DNA of 16,153 bases, from the NCBI GenBank assembly GCA_036389695.1, contig DASVWG010000505.1:1-16153 (forward strand), in the 5' to 3' direction. How positions within the stretch are numbered: position 1 is the stretch's first letter; every line of letters starts with the position of its first letter. The notes beneath the pieces were generated by a model. That model did no database searches. It worked only from the letters and a program-made list of their open reading frames with translations, and was not told the origin of the DNA. Below, piece by piece: positions 1 to 6,063 of the stretch. A program made the translations under genes and the position numbers. Source of the stretch: JALZHR01 sp036389695 (lineage in GTDB: Bacteria > Acidobacteriota > Blastocatellia > Pyrinomonadales > Pyrinomonadaceae).

Positions 1-23
1 ATGCGTTCAATTTTTAAAAATCT

Positions 24-1007
24 TTACGCCGCGCGCGTCTCGCCGCCGAGAATCGTCATAATCTCGCCCGAAATATAGCTCGAATCGGCATCGGACGCGA
101 AAAAGACGAATGCCGGAGCGACTTCTTCCGGTTGTCCCGGACGCTTCATCGGCGTGTCCGCGCCGTGTTTGGCGACTTCTTTCGCCGGCTTGTCGGCGAC
201 GTTTAAAGGCGTCCAAATCGGTCCCGGCGAAACGCAGTTGACGCGAATTCCCTTTTCGACCAGCTGCTGCGCCAAAGATTTCGTAAAAGCGTGAATCGCG
301 CCTTTCGTCGCCGAATAATCCAGCAATTCTTTGTTGCCTTCCAAGCCGGTAATCGAGCCGCAATTAACAATCGCGCCGCCTTCCTTCAAATGTTTCAGCG
401 CGGCGCGCGCCATATAGAAATAGCCGAAAATGTTGGTTCTAAAGGTTTTCTCGAATTGTTCGTCGGAAATATCGGTGATGATTTTCTGATGTTTCTGAAA
501 AGCCGCGTTGTTCACCAGAATGTCGAGTCTGCCGAATTCTTTCACGGTTTTTTCGACGGCTTTTTCGCAAAAGCCCGCTTTGGAAACGTCGCCCGGAATC
601 AGCAGAGCCTTTCTGCCTTCGGCTTCGATATGCATCGCCGTTTCGCGCGCGTCAACTTCTTCTTCTTTCAAATAAACGATGGCGACGTCTGCGCCTTCGC
701 GCGCGTAGAGAACCGCGACGGCGCGACCGATGCCCGAATCGCCGCCGGTAATCAAGGCGACTTTATCCAGAAGCTTTCCCGCGCCTCTGTATTTCGGCGC
801 AAGAAATTCCGGGCGCGGAGACATCTTTGCCTCTATGCCCGGACGTTTCTGTTTCTGCGGCGGCATCGGCGCTTTCGGCTGCGTTTCCGAATTCGGCGTG
901 TCCGCTTTTCCTACATTTTCACCCTGCTTGTTCTGTTTTGTTACCTTCCCCGTGTTCGTTTTTGTTGCAGTCTTCGACTGCCGAGCCTTCGCCTGTCCTT
1001 GTTTCAT
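24..1007 (-). CDS. SDR family oxidoreductase, stress-type, with basic N-terminal tail
   Basis: This is a short-chain dehydrogenase/reductase of 327 residues, expected to be an NAD(P)-dependent soluble enzyme; the substrate cannot be read from sequence. The Rossmann glycine motif TGGDSGIG is at residues 87-94, NNAA at 166-169, and the catalytic Ser218, Tyr231 and Lys235 (in YSATK) are all present, followed by the PGPIWTP segment. The core starts near residue 80. The first 60 or so residues form a Lys/Gln/Thr-rich, low-complexity tail, giving the long form seen in the YghA/YhxC/YdaD group of general-stress SDRs rather than the usual 250-residue form. The ATG start is supported by an upstream GGGAAGG on the minus strand. 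A second minus-strand gene with a stress-type look lies upstream, which fits a stress role but does not prove it. Confidence 0.93.
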   Translation of the reverse strand: MKQGQAKARQSKTATKTNTGKVTKQNKQGENVGKADTPNSETQPKAPMPPQKQKRPGIEAKMSPRPEFLAPKYRGAGKLLDKVALITGGDSGIGRAVAVLYAREGADVAIVYLKEEEVDARETAMHIEAEGRKALLIPGDVSKAGFCEKAVEKTVKEFGRLDILVNNAAFQKHQKIITDISDEQFEKTFRTNIFGYFYMARAALKHLKEGGAIVNCGSITGLEGNKELLDYSATKGAIHAFTKSLAQQLVEKGIRVNCVSPGPIWTPLNVADKPAKEVAKHGADTPMKRPGQPEEVAPAFVFFASDADSSYISGEIMTILGGETRAA

Positions 1008-1074
1008 ACCTTCCCTTTGTTCGTCTAAAAACCCTTGATCGTTCTTAAAAATTCCCTTGTTCGTTCTTTAGAAT

Positions 1075-1257
1075 TCAAGCGGCTTTCTTGCGTCCCGAAC
1101 CGCTTTTCTTCCCTCCGCCATCCTGTTTATTAATGGTTGCCCAAGCCCGTCTTTCCGCTTCGTCTTCCGATACGCCCTCTTTTTCGTAGCCCTCTTCGAT
1201 ATGTTCGGCTTGACGTTTTTGTTTGTCGGTATATTTATCCTTGTCACCCCTCGGCAT
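1075..1257 (-). CDS. Small charged conserved protein (often labelled plasmid stabilization protein)
   Basis: This 60-residue hydrophilic protein begins MPRGDKDKYTDKQKRQAEHI and ends in a Gly/Lys-rich tail (GGGKKSGSGRKK). The middle reads EGYEKEGVSEDEAERRAWAT. I recognise this as a widespread small bacterial protein that databases often call plasmid stabilization protein, although nothing here resembles a ParE toxin fold. Its function is unknown to me. The basic tail could bind nucleic acid, which is inference. An AGGGGG sits about eight bases before the ATG on the minus strand and supports the start. It lies 67 bp upstream of the SDR gene on the same strand and may be co-transcribed with it. 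Confidence 0.8.
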   Translation of the reverse strand: MPRGDKDKYTDKQKRQAEHIEEGYEKEGVSEDEAERRAWATINKQDGGGKKSGSGRKKAA

Positions 1258-1279
1258 TGATTTCGCCCCCTTATAAAAT

Positions 1280-1489
1280 TTAAAAAATACTTACCGAGCG
1301 TTTTCTCATCGCTTTTTTGAGCCGCGCAAATTTGATTTTCAAATCGTTTTGCGGCGAATTATTTTCGATGCCTGTAGTTTCCTCGACCGTCTCGATTACT
1401 TCCGTAGTTTCGACCGACTTCGTTTCATTTTGCCCCAAAATAAAGTTTTCTTCCGCCTTGTTGATGAAGACAGTCTGCCCGCCAATCAT
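1280..1489 (-). CDS. Hypothetical small protein, start reassigned to base 1489
   Basis: This 69-residue protein begins MIGGQTVFINKAEENFILGQ. It has a Thr/Glu/Val-rich middle (TTEVIETVEETTG) and a short basic C-terminus (KIKFARLKKAMRKR). The frame stays open to an ATG at 1561 and another at 1513, but neither has a ribosome-binding site. The ATG at 1489 is preceded by GGAGGT with a 7-base spacer, the best Shine-Dalgarno in the window, so I place the start there. There is no signal peptide, membrane helix or recognised domain. The mixed acidic/basic composition suggests a small cytoplasmic protein or an interaction peptide. Function unknown. Confidence 0.6.
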   Translation of the reverse strand: MIGGQTVFINKAEENFILGQNETKSVETTEVIETVEETTGIENNSPQNDLKIKFARLKKAMRKRSVSIF

Positions 1490-1590
1490 ATTTTTAACCT
1501 CCGTATGATTCATCTTAAGGCTGTGTTGTGACCGAAAGATTAATTTTCCGGAAAGCAACATTTATGCCACCCAGCCGAGCGCGAAATACG

Positions 1591-1632
1591 TTGACAGTTT
1601 TTTAGCGTTGTAGTAGCGTCAGACTGTATAAA
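1591..1632 (+). promoter_or_regulatory. Possible promoter region for phoH
   Basis: A perfect TTGACA lies at 1591-1596. The hexamer 17 bases downstream (TAGCGT, 1614-1619) is a poor -10. A better -10-like TATAAA at 1627-1632 has no good -35 at 17 bases. These may be two overlapping weak promoters or chance. This is the only plausible promoter sequence between the divergent small gene and phoH. Confidence 0.3.
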
Positions 1633-1665
1633 AACCATTTTCAAACAGAGGATTTTGAAGAAAAT

Positions 1666-3720
1666 TTGAGCAACACGACGAGAATCGAACTGCCGCCGCG
1701 CGGTCTGGAAACGCTGTTCGGCGTCCACGACCAAAATATAAAATACCTGGAATCAATCTTAGATGTCCGCGTCAACGCGCGCGGTCAGGACTTAACGGTC
1801 GACGGCGACCCGAAAGACGTCGCGACCGTCCAGCAGATTTTGCAGGATTTCGCCGAGCTTTTTTCCGAAGGCAACACTTTCACCGACAAAGAGCTCCGCG
1901 ACGCCTTCAAACAAATCGCCGAAGACCGCGCCTATTCCTTCAAAGATTATTTCACCAAAGCGCGTTTCAACCCGTCCGGCAAAAAGCAGGTCGCCCCGAA
2001 AACCGCGATGCAGCGCAAATACATCGACGCGATTCAGAACAACGACCTGACGTTCGGAATAGGTCCGGCGGGAACCGGAAAAAGTTATTTGTCCGTCGCG
2101 ATGGCGGTTCAGGCGCTGTTTGCCAAACAGGTTTCGCGCATTATTCTGACGCGTCCGGCAGTCGAAGCCGGCGAAAAGCTCGGCTTTCTGCCCGGCGATT
2201 TGCAGGATAAAGTCGACCCGTATTTACGTCCGCTCTACGACGCGCTGTTCGATTTGGTCGATGCCGAGCGCGTGACGAAGATGCTGGAAAAGCGAATCAT
2301 CGAAGTCGCGCCGCTGGCTTTCATGCGCGGTCGCGCCCAATCTTTAGACAGCAAAATTCTCACGCCCAATGGCTGGCGAAAAATGGGCGCTGTAAAAGTC
2401 GGAGATTTCGTTATCGGTTCAGACGGCAAACCGACCGAAGTTCTCGGCGTTTACCCGCAGGGCAAAAAGAAAATTTATCGCGTGACGATGACCGACGGTT
2501 CTTCGACACTGGCTTGCGCCGAACATCTCTGGTCAGTTCAGACGGCTTCGGACAAGCGCCGAAACAAGGGCTGGCGAGTTTTGCAGACGCGGGAAATGAT
2601 GGACAATCTGCAAAGCTTTCATCAATATCGTTACGAATTGCCTTTGCTTTCAGCGCCGGTTTGCTGGGCTTACAAGGAAGTTCCGCTTGAGCCGTACGCT
2701 CTCGGATTATTGCTCGGCGACGGCTGTATTTCCGACAAAACTTCGCCTGTTTTTGCGACGGCGGACGCGGAATTAATTTCGTCTCTGGAACTGGCGCTGG
2801 CGGGCAAAGATTTAATTATTAAACGAAAATCGGAAATCGATTACGTCATCGTCAATGCGGCTGGACGCGGCGGCGTTATCGTTCAGAACCCGTTATCTAA
2901 ATCGCTGCGCGATTTGAAGTTAGCCGGAACAAAATCCGCCACAAAATTTATTCCCAAAGATTATCTTTACAACAGCGCGGAAGTTCGTCTCGGCGTTCTG
3001 CAAGGATTATTGGATACGGACGGCGGACCCGTGACGCAGGAAAATCGAACCTGCCGCATTCAATACACGACCGTTTCGGAACAATTAAAAACGGACGTCG
3101 TTTTTCTCGTCCGCTCGCTCGGCGGCGTCGCTTACTGGCGAAAGAGAAAAGCCGAAGCTCGCAAGCCCGGTCTTGCTCGCGGTCGCGCGGTTCCATATCG
3201 AAACGACGCTTTTGTGCTGGATATTCGTTTGCCCGAAAATATCAAGCCGTTTCGTTTGCGAAGAAAAGCGGAAATCTACGAAAAATTCTCAGGCGGACGT
3301 CCGATGCGTTTTATCAAAAACATCGAATTTGTCGGCGAGGAAGAAACGCAATGTATCAGCGTCGCCGCGCTCGATTCGCTTTATGTGACGGATGATTTTA
3401 TTTTGACGCATAATACGTTAAATGATGCATTCATTATACTTGATGAAGCGCAGAACACGACCGGCGAGCAGATGAAAATGTTTCTGACGCGCATCGGGTT
3501 CGGCTCGAAGGTCGTCGTCACGGGCGATATTACGCAGATTGATTTGCCGCGCGGGCAGCGCAGCGGGCTGAAGGAAGCCGAAAGGGTTTTGGAAGGCATA
3601 CCGGAAATCGAGTTTGTTTATTTCTCGAAAAAGGACGTCGTGCGGCATCGCCTGGTGCAGTTGATTGTCGAGGCTTACGAAGCGCAATCGGGCGAGAAAG
3701 ACGGCAGTGAGAAAGATTAA
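1666..3720 (+). CDS. phoH: PhoH/YbeZ family ATPase precursor interrupted by an intein
   Basis: This is a PhoH-family P-loop ATPase (YbeZ type), a cytoplasmic NTPase that acts with the YbeY RNase in RNA and ribosome metabolism. The precursor is 684 residues. Removing residues 224-583 leaves 324, the normal PhoH length. The extein carries Walker A GPAGTGKS (133-140), the family block TRPAVEAGEKLGFLPGDLQD (162-181), Walker B IILDEAQN (590-597), the TGDITQIDLP segment (619-628) and a C-terminal DVVRHRLVQLIVEAYE. Joining MRGR (220-223) to TLNDAFIILDEAQN restores the uninterrupted PhoH motif. The start is a TTG; no in-frame ATG precedes it and the purine-rich upstream stretch (GAGG, GAAG) is a modest ribosome-binding site. 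Next comes ybeY, as in ybeZYX clusters, but a 170-bp repeat-bearing gap separates them. Without splicing, the Walker A and Walker B halves are 360 residues apart. Confidence 0.96.
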   Translation: MSNTTRIELPPRGLETLFGVHDQNIKYLESILDVRVNARGQDLTVDGDPKDVATVQQILQDFAELFSEGNTFTDKELRDAFKQIAEDRAYSFKDYFTKARFNPSGKKQVAPKTAMQRKYIDAIQNNDLTFGIGPAGTGKSYLSVAMAVQALFAKQVSRIILTRPAVEAGEKLGFLPGDLQDKVDPYLRPLYDALFDLVDAERVTKMLEKRIIEVAPLAFMRGRAQSLDSKILTPNGWRKMGAVKVGDFVIGSDGKPTEVLGVYPQGKKKIYRVTMTDGSSTLACAEHLWSVQTASDKRRNKGWRVLQTREMMDNLQSFHQYRYELPLLSAPVCWAYKEVPLEPYALGLLLGDGCISDKTSPVFATADAELISSLELALAGKDLIIKRKSEIDYVIVNAAGRGGVIVQNPLSKSLRDLKLAGTKSATKFIPKDYLYNSAEVRLGVLQGLLDTDGGPVTQENRTCRIQYTTVSEQLKTDVVFLVRSLGGVAYWRKRKAEARKPGLARGRAVPYRNDAFVLDIRLPENIKPFRLRRKAEIYEKFSGGRPMRFIKNIEFVGEEETQCISVAALDSLYVTDDFILTHNTLNDAFIILDEAQNTTGEQMKMFLTRIGFGSKVVVTGDITQIDLPRGQRSGLKEAERVLEGIPEIEFVYFSKKDVVRHRLVQLIVEAYEAQSGEKDGSEKD
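2335..3414 (+). other. Class 3-type intein with LAGLIDADG homing endonuclease, inside PhoH
   Basis: This protein-splicing element covers precursor residues 224-583 (360 residues). It begins with Ala224 rather than Cys or Ser, yet has the block A pattern (AQSLDSKILTPNGW, Asp at position 5). Block B has CAEHLW: His287 is at the B10 position and Trp289 at B12. Block F has TQCISV with Cys563 at F4, and block G ends LTHN with Thr581 at G5, His582 and terminal Asn583; the +1 residue is Thr584. Ala1 plus Trp-Cys-Thr is the signature of class 3 inteins, which use the block F Cys as first nucleophile. The endonuclease has two LAGLIDADG helices, ALGLLLGDG (345-353, Asp352) and LQGLLDTDG (445-453, Asp452), with the KFIP segment between them. 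Both catalytic acids are present, so homing activity may be intact. Activity itself is not shown by sequence. Confidence 0.92.
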
Positions 3721-3730
3721 ATTTGAAAAG

Positions 3731-3760
3731 AGCGGAAACGCCGGTAGTATCGAGCGTGTC
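3731..3760. repeat. Degenerate half-copy of the 9362-9480 repeat arm
   Basis: The stretch reads GCGGAAACGC, then a variable middle containing AGTAT, then GAGCGTGT. It matches the left arm of the inverted repeat at 9362-9391 in order and spacing, with several substitutions. There is no matching right arm here; a different palindrome (3765-3834) begins directly after. This points to a dispersed repeat family with a decayed copy behind phoH. Confidence 0.55.
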
Positions 3761-3764
3761 TTCG

Positions 3765-3834
3765 AAACGCGGAGCGCGTGAACGATGAATTGCAGATTCT
3801 GCATCTTGAATTCATCGTTCCGCGTTCCGCGTTT
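3765..3834. repeat. Near-perfect 70-bp palindrome between phoH and ybeY
   Basis: The left arm 3765-3791 (AAACGCGGAGCGCG then AACGATGAATT) and right arm 3809-3834 (AATTCATCGTT then CCGCGTTCCGCGTTT) are reverse complements except for one substitution and a one-base bulge. The centre adds GCAGA/TCTGC, so almost the whole element can fold into a single hairpin. No T-run follows, so it is not a standard terminator. It looks like a REP/MITE-type intergenic repeat and could act as an mRNA-stabilising or attenuating hairpin in the phoH-ybeY transcript. Confidence 0.75.
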
Positions 3835-3890
3835 AAGAAGCGTTTCTGCCTGTATTTCACAGATTTTTCTGGTAAACTATCTGAACCGGA

Positions 3891-4322
3891 ATGCCTGAAA
3901 TTATCAATCAACAGCGGAAAATTAAAATCGAAACTGAAGGCTTCAAAAAATTTGCCGAGCAAGCCGTCAGTGCGATTAGCGAAGCGAAAGGCAAGGATTT
4001 GACCGTCGCTTTCGTTTCCGACCGGCGCATTAAGGAGCTCAACAACATTTTCCGCGATAAAAACCGTCCGACCGACGTTCTCTCGTTTCCGTACGAGCCC
4101 GACCAGTACGATTATCTCGAAACCGAAAATTTCTTAGGCGACATCGTCATCAGCGTCGAGCAAGCCGAAAGACAAGCGCAGGAAAACAAACTGACGCTCG
4201 AAAATGAAATCAAACAATTAATTCTGCACGGCATTCTGCATCTCGTCGGCTACGACCACGCGACGGACGGCGGCGAAATGAATCGGCTGGAGCTAAAACT
4301 CAGACGGAAACTTAAGGTATAA
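3891..4322 (+). CDS. ybeY: YbeY endoribonuclease / rRNA maturation factor
   Basis: YbeY is a single-domain metal-dependent endoribonuclease that acts in 16S rRNA 3'-end processing and ribosome quality control in the cytoplasm. The protein has 143 residues, a normal length. The zinc site HGILHLVGYDH gives His113, His117 and His123 in the H-x3-H-x5-H pattern. The upstream family segment RPTDVLSFPY (59-68) and the FLGDIVIS strand (81-88) are also present. The ATG follows a short GGA with little other ribosome-binding signal. The neighbours are phoH upstream and a CBS/CorC-domain protein downstream, the conserved ybeZ-ybeY-ybeX order. The gap to phoH carries a 70-bp palindrome, so co-transcription is possible but may be modulated. 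Confidence 0.96.
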   Translation: MPEIINQQRKIKIETEGFKKFAEQAVSAISEAKGKDLTVAFVSDRRIKELNNIFRDKNRPTDVLSFPYEPDQYDYLETENFLGDIVISVEQAERQAQENKLTLENEIKQLILHGILHLVGYDHATDGGEMNRLELKLRRKLKV

Positions 4323-4358
4323 TGTTTTAAAGGTCGCTTCGGCGACTAATCGGAAATT

Positions 4359-4466
4359 ATGCGTTACGCTGTGATTGTGGAACAAGATGAAAAAAGCTGC
4401 GAAAACGGCGAGCCGATTCCTCCGACTAACTCTCACGTTGAATATGTCGAAGTCCTCGCCGCTTAA
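4359..4466 (+). pseudogene. HicB antitoxin remnant with in-frame internal deletion
   Basis: This intact 35-codon frame encodes MRYAVIVEQDEKS followed by CENGEPIPPTNSHVEYVEV and LAA. The first part matches the start of HicB-family type II antitoxins. The second part matches the HicB C-terminal pattern of roughly ENGEPIPxPxxxVEYVEV. The 35 or so residues that normally lie between them, containing the conserved dPDLPGC-type segment, are missing. This looks like a hicB gene with its middle deleted in frame. No hicA toxin is visible nearby. It stops 6 bp before the next gene and may now serve only as a leader that delivers ribosomes to it. It could still be translated as a micro-protein. A short GTCGC-TTCG-GCGAC hairpin (4333-4346) lies just upstream. 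The family assignment is from memory of HicB motifs. Confidence 0.62.
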
Positions 4467-4472
4467 AACTCT

Positions 4473-5789
4473 ATGGAAGTCGAGATAGTCGTTGCCGTTT
4501 TAATCCTCTTCGCGCTGGTTTTTCTGGCGACGATCGATATGGCTTTCACGCAGTTGTCGGACGTTTCGCTGCGCCGTCTTTCGACCGAAACGGAAGAAAA
4601 GCCGCAAACGCGCTCGACGCTTTTCCTGCGCGAAATTCTGGAAAATCGTCCGCGTTTTCGCTTTGCGCTGTCGGCGGCGATTCAGATTCTGCTGATTATC
4701 TTTTCGGTTCTCGTCACGCTGATTGTCTTTAATTTTTATCAAACCGCGAATTATCTTTTAATTTATTCGCTCGCCATCGGCTTGGTTTTATCCGGCATTT
4801 TCCGCCAGTTTATTCCGCGCCTGCTCACTTTGAGCAATCCCGAAGGCAAACTGCTTTTGCTGCTTCCGCTGGTGCGCCCGCTTTACAGCGTGATGTCTTT
4901 TCTCGCCGACCCGTTCGACGGCTTGACGCGCGATAAGGAGCAGCAGAATCCGGAAACCACGATTATTGCGCCGAACGCCGCCGAAGAACGCGACGAGGAC
5001 AACACCGAAAACATACAGGCGCTCATCGAAGTCGGCGAAGCCGAAGGCATTATCGAGGAAAAAGAGCGCGAGCTGATTGAAACGATGGTCGAATTTTCGG
5101 AAACGCGGGCGGGCGAGATTATGACGCCGCGCACCGAGATTTGCGCTTTGCCGATAAACGCGACCGTCCGGCAGGCGCGCGATTTGATTATCGCGGAAAA
5201 ATATTCGCGCCTGCCGGTTTACCGCGACCGCATCGAAAATATCGAAGGCGTGATTTACGTCCGCGATTTGCTCGTCGCGTGGTCGGAAGGCAAGGAAAAC
5301 GAAACCATCGAAAATCTTCTGCGCCCGCCGCTTTTCGTGCCCGAAACCAAACCCGCCGACGAGCTTTTGCAGATTATGCAGAACAGCCACACGCAGCTCG
5401 CCGTCGTGATTGACGAATACGGCGGCGTCGCCGGACTGGTGACGGTCGAAGACATTCTGGAAGAAATCGTCGGCGAAATCGAGGACGAAGACACCGCGCA
5501 GGAAGAAATCATCGAGATTATCGAAGGTGAAGACGGCTATTTCGACGTGCTCGGCTCGACGGAAATTCACAAAATCGAGCGCCTTTTCGATATGGAAATC
5601 GAGGACGAAGATTTCACGACCATCGCCGGACTCGTCACGAGCGAAGTCGGCTACGTCCCGAAACCGCACGAAAAACTCTCGCTGCACGGCTTAAACGTGG
5701 AAATCCTGCGCGCCGACGAAAAACGCATCAATCTCCTGCGCCTGCGCAAAGCGACCGGAGATGAAAACGACGAATCAGCCGATAGTTGA
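4473..5789 (+). CDS. Hemolysin C/CorC-family membrane protein with CBS pair
   Basis: This 438-residue member of the HlyC/CorC (CNNM-like) family is linked to Mg2+/Co2+ export or metal homeostasis at the inner membrane. Three hydrophobic helices lie at about residues 4-22, 64-88 and 94-119. A soluble part follows with the family signature EGIIEEKERELIETMVEFSE (191-210) and MTPRTEI (217-223). A CBS pair spans about 220-335, including YSRLPVYRD and DEYGGVAGLVTVEDILEEIV. The C-terminal CorC/HlyC transporter-associated domain occupies about 350-427. The stretch 335-352 is strongly acidic. The position behind ybeY matches ybeX in ybeZYX clusters, but YbeX lacks the membrane segment, so this is the longer membrane-bound form. 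No clear ribosome-binding site is seen. The start lies 6 bp after the hicB remnant, which suggests coupled translation. Its last codons lie inside an inverted repeat. Confidence 0.93.
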   Translation: MEVEIVVAVLILFALVFLATIDMAFTQLSDVSLRRLSTETEEKPQTRSTLFLREILENRPRFRFALSAAIQILLIIFSVLVTLIVFNFYQTANYLLIYSLAIGLVLSGIFRQFIPRLLTLSNPEGKLLLLLPLVRPLYSVMSFLADPFDGLTRDKEQQNPETTIIAPNAAEERDEDNTENIQALIEVGEAEGIIEEKERELIETMVEFSETRAGEIMTPRTEICALPINATVRQARDLIIAEKYSRLPVYRDRIENIEGVIYVRDLLVAWSEGKENETIENLLRPPLFVPETKPADELLQIMQNSHTQLAVVIDEYGGVAGLVTVEDILEEIVGEIEDEDTAQEEIIEIIEGEDGYFDVLGSTEIHKIERLFDMEIEDEDFTTIAGLVTSEVGYVPKPHEKLSLHGLNVEILRADEKRINLLRLRKATGDENDESADS

Positions 5790-5841
5790 TAACTGATAAC
5801 TGATAGTTTTTTGGCTTTCATTATCAGTTATCAACTATCGG
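5779..5841. repeat. Perfect 21-bp inverted repeat overlapping the corC-type stop codon
   Basis: The arms 5779-5799 and 5821-5841 are exact reverse complements built on GATAGTTGATAACTGATAA, with a 21-base loop containing six consecutive T (TTTTTT). The stop codon TGA (5787-5789) falls in the left arm, so the element supplies the last three codons of the gene. The GATAACT unit repeats in tandem on both sides (also 5799-5806 and 5842-5850). It could act as a transcript-end hairpin, but no T-run follows the right arm. Confidence 0.8.
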
Positions 5842-6063
5842 TTATCAGTTAAGAATTTACTTTTGCCCGACGATTCGCTAAACTTAGCGGGTAAAATTCT
5901 TTTACAAATTACCTGAAATACAATCCTGAAAATTTCATACACTTTCCTTTTTTATCTTTCAGGTTGAAGTATGTCGCGGAATTAATTTTATAACTTGCCG
6001 TTCGCGTTACAAAAACAAGCCTTGCGCAGGCTTTCAATCTGAACGGATTGATTTAAACATTTC
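5842..6063 (+). other. Leader region before the hybrid kinase gene
   Basis: AT-rich non-coding DNA. TTGAAG at 5965-5970 and TATAAC at 5990-5995, 19 bases apart, form a weak promoter candidate. AAGCCT/AGGCTT at 6017-6033 forms a 6-bp hairpin. No open frame with coding character was seen. Confidence 0.3.

Noticed and set aside
291..1028. Open frames on the plus strand across the SDR gene
   Set aside because: Their translations are Phe/Arg or Ser/Pro-rich and antisense to a complete SDR with all catalytic residues.
1280..1561. Longer 93-codon version of the small minus-strand gene
   Set aside because: The ATGs at 1561 and 1513 have no ribosome-binding site, while the ATG at 1489 has GGAGGT at ideal spacing.
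2335..3414. Reading the PhoH insertion as a classical class 1 intein
   Set aside because: Position 1 is Ala, and the block B12 Trp, F4 Cys and G5 Thr fit class 3. No Cys or Ser lies at a position that would allow an N-terminal acyl shift while restoring MRGR-TLND.
3731..3834. CRISPR-like array of short repeats
   Set aside because: The repeats are inverted, not direct with regular spacers, and no cas gene is nearby.
4333..4346. Hairpin GTCGC-TTCG-GCGAC after ybeY as a terminator
   Set aside because: The stem is only 5 bp and no T-run follows. It may still stabilise the message but does not support a terminator call.
4788..5687. Antisense open frame of about 300 codons opposite the CorC-type gene
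   Set aside because: Its translation is a Phe/Asp/Arg-rich mirror of the CBS-domain coding strand. No ribosome-binding site or motif supports it.
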